Source: Micromonospora echinospora | GTDB taxonomy: Bacteria > Actinomycetota > Actinomycetes > Mycobacteriales > Micromonosporaceae | Reading direction: 5' to 3' | Assembly: GCF_014203425.1 (NCBI RefSeq) | Contig: NZ_JACHJC010000001.1 | Location: 6,775,501 to 6,839,500 of the forward strand | DNA length: 64,000 nucleotides | Shown here: positions 25,582-35,270 of the stretch, piece after piece | Layout of the letters: the number at the start of each line of letters is the position of its first letter | Numbering within the stretch: position 1 is the stretch's first letter | Translations under genes and position numbers: made by a program | The notes under the pieces: model-generated | Databases searched by the model: none | The model's input: the letters and a program-made list of their open reading frames with translations, nothing else | Told to the model about the DNA's origin: nothing

Positions 25582-26769
25582 GTGACGACGACCGATCCCC
25601 TGGTGGCCCGGATGCGGCCGTTCGGCACCACCGTCTTCGCCGAGATGTCCGCGCTCGCCGTGCGTACCGGCGCGGTCAACCTCGGGCAGGGCTTCCCGGA
25701 CACCGACGGCCCGCCGGAGATGCTCGCCGCCGCCGCCGAGGCGCTGCGGACCGGCCACAACCAGTACCCGCCGGGGCCGGGGATCCCCGCGCTGCGCGCT
25801 GCCGTCGCCGAGCACCAGCGCCGGTTCTGGGGCCTGGAGTACGACCCGGACGGCGAGATCGTGGTGACCGCCGGAGCGACCGAGGCGATCGCGGCGAGCA
25901 TCCTCGCGCTCTGCGAGCCGGGTGACGAGGTGATCTGTTTCGAGCCGTACTACGACTCGTACGCCGCCTCGATCGCGCTGGCCGGAGCGGTGCGCCGCCC
26001 GGTGACGCTGCGGCCCGGCCCGGACGGCAGGTACGGGTTCGACCCGGACGAGCTGCGCGCCGCGTTCGGGCCGCGTACCCGGCTGGTGCTGCTGAACTCG
26101 CCGCACAACCCGACCGGCAAGGTCTTCACCGCCGACGAGCTGACGACGGTCGCCGAGCTGTGCCGGGAACACGACGTGTACGCGGTCACCGACGAGGTGT
26201 ACGAGCACCTGGTCTTCACCGACGCCGCCGCGCCGCACGTGCCGCTGGCCACGCTGCCGGGCATGCGGGAGCGGACGCTGCGCATCTCGTCAGCCGGCAA
26301 GACGTTCTCCTGCACCGGCTGGAAGGTCGGCTGGGTGAGCGGCCCCGCGCCGCTGGTGGCGGCGGTGCTGCGGGTGAAGCAGTTCCTGACGTTCGTCAAC
26401 GCCGGGCCGCTGCAACCAGCGGTGGCGGTGGCTCTCGGGCTGCCGGACGCCTACTTCACCGGGTTCCGGGACGACATGCAACGCCGCCGGGACCAGCTCG
26501 TCGCCGGGCTCGCCGACGCCGGGTTCGGCGTGCTCGCGCCGGAGGGGACCTACTTCGTCACCGCCGACGTCACGCCGCTCGGCGGCCGGGACGGGGTGGA
26601 GTTCTGCCGGGCGCTGCCGGAGCGCTGCGGCGTGGTGGCGGTGCCCACGCAGGTCTTCTACGACGACGTGGAGGCCGGCCGCCGGCTGGTCCGGTTCGCG
26701 TTCTGCAAGCGACCGGAGGTGCTGGCCGAGGCGGTGACCCGGCTGCGCCGCCTGCGCGCGGACGTCTGA
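25582..26769 (+). CDS. dapC: Aminotransferase class I/II, DapC-type N-succinyldiaminopimelate transaminase
   Basis: A 395-residue fold-type I PLP enzyme. INLGQGFPDTDGPPEML-like start, NQYPPGPGIPALR, VTAGATEAIAA, NSPHNPTGK, TDEVYEHLVF and the PLP lysine in RISSAGKTFSCTGWKVGW (about residue 236) all match the mycobacterial DapC group (Rv0858c), which makes N-succinyl-LL-2,6-diaminopimelate in lysine and wall synthesis. Related methionine/kynurenine aminotransferases share most motifs, so the substrate is probable, not certain. The gene is preceded by a TAGGCT element and stands alone. Confidence 0.82.
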   Translation: MTTTDPLVARMRPFGTTVFAEMSALAVRTGAVNLGQGFPDTDGPPEMLAAAAEALRTGHNQYPPGPGIPALRAAVAEHQRRFWGLEYDPDGEIVVTAGATEAIAASILALCEPGDEVICFEPYYDSYAASIALAGAVRRPVTLRPGPDGRYGFDPDELRAAFGPRTRLVLLNSPHNPTGKVFTADELTTVAELCREHDVYAVTDEVYEHLVFTDAAAPHVPLATLPGMRERTLRISSAGKTFSCTGWKVGWVSGPAPLVAAVLRVKQFLTFVNAGPLQPAVAVALGLPDAYFTGFRDDMQRRRDQLVAGLADAGFGVLAPEGTYFVTADVTPLGGRDGVEFCRALPERCGVVAVPTQVFYDDVEAGRRLVRFAFCKRPEVLAEAVTRLRRLRADV

Positions 26770-26860
26770 GAGGCGACGCGTCCCACGCGGGAGCGGCTGA
26801 GGGCGAGCCCGCTACCGCTCCGCGCCGCCGTGCGAACCGGCGGTGGACGCCGCCGGCCAC

Positions 26861-27481
26861 TCAGCTCGCGGCCCGCGCCGCGCCGTCGTCCGGCCGGTCC
26901 GCGGCCGACCGCCCCGGTCTGCCCTCGCCCGCCGCGGCGGCGAGACCGGCGAGCGTGACGCCGCCGTCGGCGAGCAGTGCGGCCTCCGCGTCGTCCACGA
27001 AGGCCAGGTCGGCCTCGACGTGCCGGATGGCGGCCGAGAGCAGCAGCCGGACCACCGGATCGTCGGCGTGCCGGCGCGAGCCGTCGAGGTTGCGCAGCTC
27101 CCGCATGAGATGACCGCGTTGGTTGGCCAGCACGAGGCGGACGGTCTCCGGCGAGCCGGAGCGGGCGGCGGAGGTAACCTTGAGGAAGAAGTCGTCCCGG
27201 AAGCCGCCGCTGCGCGGGCTCGGCTCGGACAGCCAGCGGTCGAGTTCGGCCCGACCGCCCTCGGTGATCTCGTAGACCACCCGGTCGGGCTTGACCGGCT
27301 GGGGCTGCCGCTCGGCCAGCACGAGTCCGTCCCGGGAGAGACGGTCGAGGATCTGGTAGAGGTGCCCGATGTTGAGCGGCCCCCACTGCGGTCCGACCGC
27401 CGCCTCGAAGGCGCCCTTCAGCTCGTAACCGTGGCTGCGCCCCCGGGCGAGCAGGGCCAAGACGGCGTGCTGGATCGCCAC
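26861..27481 (-). CDS. PadR family transcriptional regulator
   Basis: A 206-residue regulator. The N-terminal winged helix (MAIQHAVLALLARGRSHGYELKGAFEAAVG...NIGHLYQILDRLSRDGLV) and the C-terminal dimerising helices (FLKVTSAARSGSPETVRLVLANQRGHLM) are typical of PadR subfamily 1; the last about 30 residues are a low-complexity tail. It is divergent from the FtsX-type ABC exporter genes, with a palindrome between, so it most likely represses them and responds to a small molecule they export. GTG 27481 gives the normal N-terminus. Confidence 0.9.
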   Translation of the reverse strand: MAIQHAVLALLARGRSHGYELKGAFEAAVGPQWGPLNIGHLYQILDRLSRDGLVLAERQPQPVKPDRVVYEITEGGRAELDRWLSEPSPRSGGFRDDFFLKVTSAARSGSPETVRLVLANQRGHLMRELRNLDGSRRHADDPVVRLLLSAAIRHVEADLAFVDDAEAALLADGGVTLAGLAAAAGEGRPGRSAADRPDDGAARAAS

Positions 27482-27527
27482 AGTCGTCTCCGATCCGGTT
27501 CAGGTAGGCACCACGGGCGGGGCCTTG

Positions 27528-27540
27528 CATTGTCACAATG
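27528..27540. promoter_or_regulatory. PadR-type operator CATTGT-C-ACAATG
   Basis: A perfect inverted repeat of 6 bp about a central C lies in the 95-bp divergent region between padR and the permease gene. Known PadR sites are similar AT-rich palindromes (ATGT/ACAT halves). Position suits control of both directions. Confidence 0.6.
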
Positions 27541-27576
27541 TATCGCGCACAGTGGGCTCAGCACACGGGAGGCGCG

Positions 27577-30402
27577 ATGATCAGGTTCATCTGGGGTCAG
27601 CTTCGCGGCCGGGCCGGACGGTCGGTCGCGCTGTTGGTCGGCGTGCTGGTGGCCACCACCGGTTTCGTGGTCCTCACCGGCGCCACGACCACCTCCCGCC
27701 TCGCCGTCACCGGCGCGGTGGAACGCCAGACCCGCGCCGCCTACGACATCCTGGTCCGGCCGAAGGGCACCCGCACCCCGTTGGAGTCCGAACGCGGGCT
27801 GGTCCGGCCCAACTACCTGTCCGGCGCCTACGGCGGAATCACCACCGCACAGTACGACCAGGTCAGAGCCATCGAGGGAGTGGACGTCGCGGCCCCGATC
27901 GCCATGCTCGGCTACTCCACCACCTCCATCGCGATGCCACTGGACGTGACCGCGGCAGTGGATCCGTCACTCGACCGGCAACTCATCAGGATCGACCGCG
28001 AGTTCCTCGCCGAACGCGGCCTCAGCCACGCCGCCGCCGAACCGACCTACGTGTACGTCACCACCCACCCGCTGGCCTACCCGGTCATCGGCGACCAGTA
28101 CTACCTGGACGCGGTCCGGTACACCGACGGGCGGACGTACGACACGAACGACTGCGGGCTGCTGCCCCGCGAGGTCCTGCCGGGTGGGCGTACCGCACCC
28201 GTCTGTGACCCGCGGGTCGAGCAGGGCGACCTGCTGCACGACCTCAGCGAGCGGCGGATCTGGCAGGTCGAGGCGTTCCGGATGCTGCCCGGCGGCCGTT
28301 TCGAACGGCCGGACGTGCGATCGCCCGCCACCGCCGGTGAGGCGCTCGCGCCGCTGTCCCGCCTGACCGTGACCGTGCGCCTCACCGTGCCATTCCTGCT
28401 CGCCGCCGTCGACCCCGCCGCCGAACAGGAACTGGTGGGCCTGGACGACGCGGTGGTCGACGGCCGGCCGCTCACCGCCGCCGAGACAACTGTGGTGGCC
28501 AGGTCGGGCGGTGGGCTGTCCAGCCGGACCGTGCCGGTGCTCGCCACCAGCCGGCCGTTCCTCGACGGCGCGGTCCGGGCCACGTTCACCCGCACCCGGC
28601 TCGACGCGAGCATCGCCGGCGTCCCCCCTCGGGAACTGGCACAACGGCTGCGCGGTCTGCCGTCCACCGCGGCCGGTGGCGCGGAACGCGACGCGGTGAG
28701 CGCGTACCGGTCGCAGCTCGCCGCCGGGCTCGGACCGGACGCCTGCTGCCACGGCCAACTCCAGGTCGTCGTGCAGCCGGGGCAGGCGACGTACGACCGG
28801 ATGCCCGACGGCAGCCTGCGGGTCCGCCCGGTCGCCGCCGACCCCGCCGTGTACGGCACCTCAGGGGACCTGGTCACCATGCCCCGCCCCTGGCTCAGCG
28901 AGGACACCGGCCACCGCCCGTTGAACTCGTTGCGGCTCGGCAGTGGCAGACAGGACGCCCGGCAGTGGCAGGCCGTCGGGCTGTTCGACCCGGAAAAGCT
29001 CACCGGCTTCAGCGACGTGGGCCGGGTGCCGCTGGAGACGTACGAGCCGCCGCGTGCAAAGGGGGCGGACGCGCGCAGCCGGGCGGCGCTCGGCGGACGG
29101 CCACTGGAACCCAGCGGCAACCCGTCCGGTTACCTGTCCGCGCCCCCACTGCTGCTCACCAACCTGGCCAGCCTGCCCGGGCTGCTCGCGGCCGGCAACA
29201 GCCCGCAACGCGCCGCCCCGATCAGCGCGATCCGGGTCCGGGTGGACGACGTGGACGGCTACAGCGAGCGTGCCGCCGAACGGGTTCGGCTGACCGCCGA
29301 GCGGATCGCCGTGGCCACCGGTCTCGACGTGGACATCACCCTCGGCTCCTCACTCGCCCCGCAGACAGTCGACCTGCCCGCCGGCGACTTCGGCCGCCCC
29401 GGCCTGCGACTGGCCGAGAACTGGTCGGCCCTCGGCGTCGCCTCGGTCATCACCAGGGCGGTCGACCGCAAGAGCGCCGTGCTGTTCGCCCTGGTGCTGG
29501 TGGTCTGCGCGCTGTTCCTCGGCAACGCGGTCACCGCGGCGGTCCGGGACCGCCGTTCCGAGCTCGCCGTCCTCGCCTGTCTCGGCTGGTCGGCCCGTCG
29601 CATCGGGGCGCTCGTCCTCGGTGAGGTCGCCGCGCTCGGCCTGGTCGCCGGGCTGCTCGCCGTCGGTCTCGCGGCACCCCTCGGCCGCGCCCTCGGCATC
29701 GACGTCGACTGGCGGCACGCGCTGCTCGCCGTACCGGTGGCCCTGCTGCTGGCGCTGACGGCGGGCCTGCCGCCGGCGCTGCGGGCCGCGCGCACCCACC
29801 CCGTCGCGGCCCTGCGGCCACAGGTGGCCGGCGTCTTCCGAGCCCGGCGGACCCGGACCGTGGCCGGGATGGCCCTTGTCAACCTGGCCCGCACTCCGGG
29901 GCGCACCCTGCTGGGCGCCGCCGCGCTGGCAATCGGCGTGGCCGCCCTCACCGTGGTCGCAGCAGTCAACTACGCCTTCCGCGGCGCGGTCGTCGGCAGC
30001 CTGCTCGGCGACACCGTGTCGCTGAGCGTCCGCGGCGCCGACACGCTCGCCGCGTCGGCCACCGTCCTGCTCGGCGCCGCCGCCGTCACCGACGTCCTCT
30101 ACCTGCACATCCGGGATCGCGCCGCCGAGCTGGCCACGCTGCGCGCCACCGGCTGGACCGACGGCGCCCTCGCCCGCCTCATCGGCTTCCAGGCCCTGTT
30201 CCTCGGTGGGCTCGGCGCGCTCACCGGGGCCGGCCTCGGGCTCGGCGGAGCGGCCTGGCTGGTGGGTGAGGTGCCCTCCGCCCTGGTCACCGTCGCGGTG
30301 GTGGTGGCCGGGGCCGGGGTGGCGGTCACCTGCCTCGCGGCGCTCGTTCCCGCCGCGCTGCTGCACCGCCTGCCCACCGCACGCCTACTGGCAGAGGAGT
30401 GA
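27577..30402 (+). CDS. FtsX-like ABC transporter permease (MacB/LolCE type)
   Basis: A 941-residue membrane protein: one N-terminal helix (VALLVGVLVATTGFVVLTG), a long extracytoplasmic region (about 50-620), then two FtsX-type helix bundles (about 640-760 and 770-930; helices VLFALVLVVCALFLGNAV, LVAGLLAVGLAAPLG, ALFLGGLGALTGAG). Such permeases transmit ATPase strokes to outer domains in export or extraction of peptides, lipids or drugs. ATG 27577 has GGGAGG upstream; an earlier in-frame ATG at 27538 lies within the operator and lacks a ribosome site. The ATPase gene follows immediately. Confidence 0.9.
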   Translation: MIRFIWGQLRGRAGRSVALLVGVLVATTGFVVLTGATTTSRLAVTGAVERQTRAAYDILVRPKGTRTPLESERGLVRPNYLSGAYGGITTAQYDQVRAIEGVDVAAPIAMLGYSTTSIAMPLDVTAAVDPSLDRQLIRIDREFLAERGLSHAAAEPTYVYVTTHPLAYPVIGDQYYLDAVRYTDGRTYDTNDCGLLPREVLPGGRTAPVCDPRVEQGDLLHDLSERRIWQVEAFRMLPGGRFERPDVRSPATAGEALAPLSRLTVTVRLTVPFLLAAVDPAAEQELVGLDDAVVDGRPLTAAETTVVARSGGGLSSRTVPVLATSRPFLDGAVRATFTRTRLDASIAGVPPRELAQRLRGLPSTAAGGAERDAVSAYRSQLAAGLGPDACCHGQLQVVVQPGQATYDRMPDGSLRVRPVAADPAVYGTSGDLVTMPRPWLSEDTGHRPLNSLRLGSGRQDARQWQAVGLFDPEKLTGFSDVGRVPLETYEPPRAKGADARSRAALGGRPLEPSGNPSGYLSAPPLLLTNLASLPGLLAAGNSPQRAAPISAIRVRVDDVDGYSERAAERVRLTAERIAVATGLDVDITLGSSLAPQTVDLPAGDFGRPGLRLAENWSALGVASVITRAVDRKSAVLFALVLVVCALFLGNAVTAAVRDRRSELAVLACLGWSARRIGALVLGEVAALGLVAGLLAVGLAAPLGRALGIDVDWRHALLAVPVALLLALTAGLPPALRAARTHPVAALRPQVAGVFRARRTRTVAGMALVNLARTPGRTLLGAAALAIGVAALTVVAAVNYAFRGAVVGSLLGDTVSLSVRGADTLAASATVLLGAAAVTDVLYLHIRDRAAELATLRATGWTDGALARLIGFQALFLGGLGALTGAGLGLGGAAWLVGEVPSALVTVAVVVAGAGVAVTCLAALVPAALLHRLPTARLLAEE

Positions 30403-30404
30403 CA

Positions 30405-31151
30405 ATGGACCCGACCCCCGGAAGCACGGTGCGCACGGACCGGCTGGTCCGCGAGTTCCGCACCGGCGCCGAGCGACTCACCGCCGTCGACGAGGTGTCG
30501 CTGGAGATCGCCGGCGGCTCGGTGGTGGCGCTGACCGGGCCGAGCGGCTCGGGCAAGTCGACGCTTCTGCACCTGATCGGCGCGATCGAGCGGGCCGACC
30601 GGGGCAGCCTGACTGTCGACGACGTGGAGGTCACCGCGCTGCGCCGGGGCGCTCTGGCTCGCTACCGGCAGCGGGTCGGGTTCGTGTTCCAGCGATACCA
30701 CCTGCTGCCGGCGCTGACCGTGCTCGACAACGTGATCGCACCGGTGCTGCCGCTGCCGGGCCGGGCCGACCACGCCGCCCGGGCCCGGGAGCTGCTCGCG
30801 GCCGTCGGCCTGGAGGGACGGGAACGGGCACTGCCGGCGCAGCTCTCCGGCGGTCAGCAGCAGCGGGTCGCCATCGCCCGGGCGCTGATGGGCAGACCAC
30901 GGCTGCTGCTGGCCGACGAACCCACCGGCAATCTCGACTCCGCCACCGGTGCGCAGATCCTGGACCTCCTCCTCGACCTGCGCGAGCGGCACGGCATGAC
31001 GATCCTGCTGGCCACGCACGAGCGGGCCATCGCCGCCCGGTGCGACCGCCTGATCCGGCTCGGCGACGGCCGACTGGTCGAGGACATCGACCTCACCGAC
31101 GGTGAAGACCCGGCCGAGACGTTCGACCGGGCCTCCCGCCTGCGGCTCTGA
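30405..31151 (+). CDS. ABC transporter ATP-binding protein (LolD/MacB type)
   Basis: A 248-residue ATPase with Walker A LTGPSGSGKSTLLHLIG (about 43), Q-loop FVFQRYHLLPALTV, signature LSGGQQQRVAIARAL (about 147) and Walker B LLLADEPTGNLDS, the form usual in FtsX-permease partners; H-loop LLATHE is present. It drives the preceding permease. ATG 30405 is preferred because GAGGAG lies 5 nt upstream; GTG 30399 overlaps that site and the permease stop. It converges on glmM, 19 bp away. Confidence 0.93.
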   Translation: MDPTPGSTVRTDRLVREFRTGAERLTAVDEVSLEIAGGSVVALTGPSGSGKSTLLHLIGAIERADRGSLTVDDVEVTALRRGALARYRQRVGFVFQRYHLLPALTVLDNVIAPVLPLPGRADHAARARELLAAVGLEGRERALPAQLSGGQQQRVAIARALMGRPRLLLADEPTGNLDSATGAQILDLLLDLRERHGMTILLATHERAIAARCDRLIRLGDGRLVEDIDLTDGEDPAETFDRASRLRL

Positions 31152-31164
31152 AGCGGCGCCCCGC

Positions 31165-31184
31165 GCCCGGTCAGGCGACCGGGC
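31165..31184. terminator. Short hairpin between convergent ABC ATPase and glmM genes
   Basis: Arms GCCCGGT (31165-31171) and ACCGGGC (31178-31184) pair around a 6-nt loop; the structure includes the glmM stop codon. Only 7 bp, so weak. Confidence 0.35.
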
Positions 31185-32526
31185 TGGCGGTGCGTACCTG
31201 CTCGGCGATGCGCTCGGCGACCTCGCGCGCGGTGTCCTCGGTGGCCGCCTCGACCATGACCCGCACCAGCGGCTCGGTGCCGGAGGGTCGCAGCAGCACC
31301 CGGCCGGTCTCACCCAGCTCGACCTCGGCGCGCTCCACCTCGGCGCGGACGGCGGGCGCGGCGGCGCCGACGGTACGGTCGCCGACCGGCACGTTGATCA
31401 GCACCTGGGGCAGCTTGGTGACCACGGCGGCCAGCTCGGCCAGCGAGGTGCCGGTGGCGGCCATCCGCGCCATCAGGTGCAGGCCGGTCAGGACGCCGTC
31501 GCCGGTGGTGGCGTACGCGGGCAGCACGATGTGCCCGCTCTGCTCGCCGCCGAGCGCCAGGCCGGAGGCGCGCAGCTCCTCCAGCACGTACCGGTCGCCG
31601 ACCTTGGTCTCGACCAGCCGGATGCCGTGCTCGGACATGGCCAGCCGGAGACCGAGGTTGCTCATCACGGTGGCGACCAGGGTGTCCTGGGTCAGCTCGC
31701 CGGCATCCCGCATGGCCAGCGCGAGGATCGCCATGACCTGGTCGCCGTCGACCTCGTCGCCGTCGGCGGTGACCGCGACGCAGCGGTCGGCGTCGCCGTC
31801 GTGGGCGATGCCGAGGTGGGCGCCGTGCTCGACCACTGCGGCGCGCAGCGCGTCGATGTGGTTGGAGCCGCACTCGTCGTTGATGTTGAGCCCGTCCGGC
31901 TCGGCGTGGATGGCGATCACCTCGGCGCCGGCCTCCCGGTAGGCGACCGGGGCGACGTCGGCCGCCGCGCCGTTGGCGCAGTCGACGACGACCTTGATCC
32001 CGTCGAGGCGGTGCGGCACGGTGCCGACCAGGTGCTGTACGTAGTGGTCGGCGCCGTCGAGCAGGTCGTTGACCCGGCCCACGCCGGCGCCGATCGGGCG
32101 CTTCCAGGCGGTGGTGGCGTTGGCCTTCACCGCCTCCTCGATCCGCATCTCGATCTCGTCGGGCAGCTTGTGCCCACCGGCGGCGAAGAGCTTGATGCCG
32201 TTGTCCGGCATCGGGTTGTGCGAGGCGGAGAGCATCACGCCCAGGTCGGCCTTGATCTCGGCGGTGAGGAACGCCACCGCCGGGGTGGGCAGCACGCCGA
32301 CCCGGACCACGTTGGCGCCGGCGCTGGTGAGCCCGGCGACCACCGCCGCCTCCAGCATCTCGCCGCTGGCCCGGGTGTCCCGGCCGACCACCGCGAGCGG
32401 CGGATGGCTCTTGTCGGTCTCGGCCAGCGTGTGGGCCGCGGCCACCGCGACCGCCAACGCCAACTCCGGGGTGAGATCCACGTTCGCCCGCCCGCGTACG
32501 CCGTCCGTGCCGAACAACCGGCCCAT
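31171..32526 (-). CDS. glmM: Phosphoglucosamine mutase
   Basis: A 451-residue enzyme that interconverts glucosamine-6-phosphate and glucosamine-1-phosphate. It starts [20 protein letters not shown] and has the phosphoserine loop [16 protein letters not shown] (about residue 103), the metal loop AHDGDADRC and the substrate loop GGEQSGHIV; the C-terminal phosphate-binding [15 protein letters not shown] is intact. ATG 32526 is chosen over TTG 32535 because GGAGG is too close to the latter. It follows rpsI after a terminator-like hairpin, the usual actinobacterial order. Confidence 0.97.
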   Translation of the reverse strand: MGRLFGTDGVRGRANVDLTPELALAVAVAAAHTLAETDKSHPPLAVVGRDTRASGEMLEAAVVAGLTSAGANVVRVGVLPTPAVAFLTAEIKADLGVMLSASHNPMPDNGIKLFAAGGHKLPDEIEMRIEEAVKANATTAWKRPIGAGVGRVNDLLDGADHYVQHLVGTVPHRLDGIKVVVDCANGAAADVAPVAYREAGAEVIAIHAEPDGLNINDECGSNHIDALRAAVVEHGAHLGIAHDGDADRCVAVTADGDEVDGDQVMAILALAMRDAGELTQDTLVATVMSNLGLRLAMSEHGIRLVETKVGDRYVLEELRASGLALGGEQSGHIVLPAYATTGDGVLTGLHLMARMAATGTSLAELAAVVTKLPQVLINVPVGDRTVGAAAPAVRAEVERAEVELGETGRVLLRPSGTEPLVRVMVEAATEDTAREVAERIAEQVRTASPVA

Positions 32527-32571
32527 ACCCGCCAACCTCCGTGGAACTGCCGATGAGAGGAGAAACGCGAA

Positions 32572-32613
32572 ACGGCCGGTCCGCCTCCCGGGAAGGGGAA
32601 GCGGACCGGCCGT
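32572..32613 (-). terminator. Hairpin between rpsI and glmM
   Basis: Perfect 13-bp arms (32572-32584 and 32601-32613) around a 16-nt loop lie 29 nt after the rpsI stop. It probably ends or attenuates the ribosomal-protein transcript before glmM. Confidence 0.65.
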
Positions 32614-32642
32614 CCGTCAGAAGTACAAGGCGCTTGTGGTGA

Positions 32643-33107
32643 TCAGCGCTTCGAGTACTGAGGAGCCTTGCGGGCCTTCTTGAGGCCGTACTTCTTGCTC
32701 TCCTTGACCCGGGCGTCACGGGTCAGGAAGCCGGCCTTCTTCAGGGCCGGGCGGTCGTCGGGCTCGCTGACGATCAGCGCCCGGGCGATGGCGAGCCGCA
32801 GCGCGCCGGCCTGGCCGGTGGTGCCGCCGCCACGCAGGTTGGCGATCACGTCGAACGCCTCGGGCTTCTCGGCGGTGACCAGCGGGTCCTTGATGAGCTG
32901 CTGGTGCACCTTGCTCGGGAAGTAGGCCTCGAGGTCACGGCCGTTGCAGGTGATCTTGCCGGTGCCCGGGACGATCCGGACCCGGACGATGGCTTCCTTG
33001 CGCCGACCCACGGTCTGGATCGGGCGGTCACCACGGGGCGCGCGCGCGACGGGCGCCGGCGCCTCGGTGGCCTCGGGGGCGACCTCGGTGGCGGTGATGT
33101 CGGTCAT
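32643..33107 (-). CDS. rpsI: 30S ribosomal protein S9
   Basis: A 154-residue ribosomal protein. The universal C-terminal part is complete: [55 protein letters not shown], and the tail [17 protein letters not shown] whose end reaches the P-site tRNA. The first about 35 residues are an actinobacterial acidic/Ala-Pro extension. ATG 33107 has AAGGAAG upstream and replaces a longer in-frame start at 33131. It lies 20 nt after rplM. Confidence 0.97.
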   Translation of the reverse strand: MTDITATEVAPEATEAPAPVARAPRGDRPIQTVGRRKEAIVRVRIVPGTGKITCNGRDLEAYFPSKVHQQLIKDPLVTAEKPEAFDVIANLRGGGTTGQAGALRLAIARALIVSEPDDRPALKKAGFLTRDARVKESKKYGLKKARKAPQYSKR

Positions 33108-33127
33108 GCTGCTTCCTTCGCCCGCGC

Positions 33128-33571
33128 TCACTGCGCGATCTGCTTGATCTCGAACGGCACCGGCTGCTGCGCGGTGTGCGGGTGCTCGGCACCGGCGTAG
33201 ACCTTCAGCTTCTTGAGGAGCTGACGGCCCAGCTTGTTGTGCGGGAGCATGCCCTTCACGGCCAGCTCGATGGCCCGCTCGGGCCGCTTGGTGAGCAGCT
33301 CGTCGTAGCCGACCCGCTTCAGACCACCCGGGTAACCGGAGTGGCGGTAAGCAACCTTGGTCTGGCGCTTGTTGCCGGTCAGCGCGACCTTGCCCGCGTT
33401 CACGATGACGACGAAGTCGCCCGTGTCGACGTGCGGCGCGAAAGTCGGCTTGTGCTTGCCACGCAGGAGCGTGGCGGCGTGGGTCGCCAGGCGGCCCAGC
33501 ACGACATCAGAGGCGTCGATGACGTGCCACTGACGCTCGATCTCACCCGGCTTCGGGCTGTACGTACGCAC
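33128..33571 (-). CDS. rplM: 50S ribosomal protein L13
   Basis: A 147-residue ribosomal protein: [29 protein letters not shown] at the start, [24 protein letters not shown], and [23 protein letters not shown] 33571 gives the canonical N-terminus and has AAGGT upstream; the frame is open further but the extension is not conserved. It is first of the rplM-rpsI pair. Confidence 0.97.
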   Translation of the reverse strand: MRTYSPKPGEIERQWHVIDASDVVLGRLATHAATLLRGKHKPTFAPHVDTGDFVVIVNAGKVALTGNKRQTKVAYRHSGYPGGLKRVGYDELLTKRPERAIELAVKGMLPHNKLGRQLLKKLKVYAGAEHPHTAQQPVPFEIKQIAQ

Positions 33572-33658
33572 AGGTCTACCTTGTCTCGTCGTCGGTCTGG
33601 GGTCGCGCGCCGAGGTGACCAGGAGTACCCAGCCGGACCAGCGCGCACGAACGACCAA

Positions 33659-33664
33659 GCGTAC
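33659..33664 (-). promoter_or_regulatory. Candidate -10 (TACGCT) of the rplM-rpsI promoter
   Basis: TACGCT on the minus strand lies about 88 nt upstream of the rplM GTG, with a poor -35 match (TTCTTA) about 16 nt further up. The rest of the 209-bp gap to narK holds nothing clearer. Confidence 0.3.
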
Positions 33665-33780
33665 CTGAGGCGGCACGCCTAAGAATGTCGTACAACAGCA
33701 GGCAACGATACCCGGCCGCCCTGCGGCAGGTCAAAACGGGGTCGTACCGAGCGTGGCCTGCGCGTTCGCCATGGCGCAGC

Positions 33781-35148
33781 TCACACGCCGACCAGCGTAC
33801 GCGACCCGGGACGCAGGTAGACCACCCAGGTCACCAGGAAGCAGAGCGCGTACCAGGCGATGAATGCCAGGTAGGCGGCGTCCGCCGTGCCGGAGGCCAG
33901 GAACGACTGCCGGAACGCCACGTTCACCAGCACCCCGCCCGAGGCCCCGACCGCGCCGGCGATCCCGATCACCGCCCCGGCCAGGCGCCGGGCCCGCCGC
34001 TGCGCCGCCTCCGGGTCGCCGGTCAGCTCGCTCTCCGCGACGGCCCGGGCCCGGAAGATCGCCGGGATCATCTTGTACGTCGAGCCGTTGCCGATGCCGG
34101 AGAAGACGAACAGCGCCAGGAACCCGGCCAGGTAGAGCGGGAACGACCGGTCCCGGGCGGCGTACAGCACCAGCCCGGCCCCGGCGGCCATCGCCACGAA
34201 GTTCCAGAACGTCACGCGGGACCCGCCCAGCCGGTCGGCGAGCTGACCGCCCACCGGCCGGATCAGCGAGCCGATCAGCGGGCCGAGGAAGGTCAGCCAG
34301 GCGGCGTCGACGGGCGTCGGGAAGCGGTCGTGGAACTGGAGCTGGAGCACCTGGCCGAAAGCGAAGCCGAAGCCGATGAACGAGCCGAACGTGCCCACGT
34401 AGAGCAGCGACATCACCCAGGTGTGCGGGTCGCGGGCCGCCGCGCGCAGCGCGCCCGGCTCGTTGCGCGCCCCCGGGACGTTGTCCAGCCAGCGGGCCGC
34501 GGCCAGCGCGGCCAGCACGATCAGCGGCAGGTAGACCGCCGGCACCAGCCGGGGGTACGCGGCGCCGGCGGTCGCCAGCACCGCCAGGCCGACCAGTTGC
34601 ACAGCCGGTACGCCGAGGTTGCCGCCACCGGCGTTGAGCCCCAGCGCCCGGCCCTTGAGCCGCTCGGGGAAGAACAGGTTGATGTTCGCCATCGAGGAGG
34701 CGAAGTTGCCGCCGCCGACGCCGGACAGGCAGGCCAGGACCATCAGCGTGGTGTACGACACCCCGGGTTCGATCAGCACTGCCATCGGCACCGCCGGCAC
34801 CAGCAGCAGCAACGCGCTGACGATGGTCCAGTTCCGGCCGCCGAAGCGGGCCACCGCCAGCGTGTACGGCAGCCGCAGCACCGCGCCCAGCGCCGCCGGC
34901 ACGGCGGTGAGCAGGAACTTCCCGGCCGGGTCGATGCCGTACTCGGGGCCCAGGAACAGCACTGTCACCGACCAGAGGCTCCACACCGAGAAGCCGACGT
35001 GCTCGGCGAAGATCGAGACGTACAGGTTGCGCCGGGCGACCCGGGCACCCCCGGCGGCCCAGAACGCAGGGTCCTCCGGCCGCCATTCGGTGAGCCGGCC
35101 GGCGGTGGTGGCCGGCGGCGTGGTCGGTGCGGAAACGAGCGTGCTCAC
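33781..35148 (-). CDS. narK: Nitrate/nitrite MFS transporter NarK
   Basis: A 455-residue transporter with about twelve membrane helices. The nitrate-porter signatures are clear: GVGGGNFASSMANINLFFPERLKGRALGLNAGGGNLG (helix 5 region) and its second-half counterpart with FGSFIGFGFAF and LGPLIGSLIRPVGGQLADRLGG, including the substrate arginines. It brings nitrate in for the reductase operon at 37601, or exchanges nitrate for nitrite. GTG 35148 has GGAGGAG upstream. A partial GlnR-like site lies 47-62 bp upstream. Confidence 0.92.
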   Translation of the reverse strand: MSTLVSAPTTPPATTAGRLTEWRPEDPAFWAAGGARVARRNLYVSIFAEHVGFSVWSLWSVTVLFLGPEYGIDPAGKFLLTAVPAALGAVLRLPYTLAVARFGGRNWTIVSALLLLVPAVPMAVLIEPGVSYTTLMVLACLSGVGGGNFASSMANINLFFPERLKGRALGLNAGGGNLGVPAVQLVGLAVLATAGAAYPRLVPAVYLPLIVLAALAAARWLDNVPGARNEPGALRAAARDPHTWVMSLLYVGTFGSFIGFGFAFGQVLQLQFHDRFPTPVDAAWLTFLGPLIGSLIRPVGGQLADRLGGSRVTFWNFVAMAAGAGLVLYAARDRSFPLYLAGFLALFVFSGIGNGSTYKMIPAIFRARAVAESELTGDPEAAQRRARRLAGAVIGIAGAVGASGGVLVNVAFRQSFLASGTADAAYLAFIAWYALCFLVTWVVYLRPGSRTLVGV

Positions 35149-35194
35149 GGGCGACTCCTCCTCGTCGATGACGAGGCGACGCTCTCAGCCGGCG

Positions 35195-35210
35195 GTTTCC
35201 CCGGCGTGCC
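35195..35210 (-). promoter_or_regulatory. Partial GlnR-type half box upstream of narK
   Basis: On the minus strand GGCAC-N6-GAAAC matches the GlnR half-box gTnAc-N6-GaAAc at most positions. Only one half is convincing, so weak, but the gene's role in nitrate uptake fits. Confidence 0.3.
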
Positions 35211-35270
35211 CCGCGCGCGTCGGCGCGGCAACGGAGATCGCACGTCCGCCGGACGGCGCCGGTGAGGCGG

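Noticed and set aside
33572..33780. Structured L13 leader controlling rplM
   Set aside because: No convincing stem-loop pattern was found in the 209-bp upstream region.
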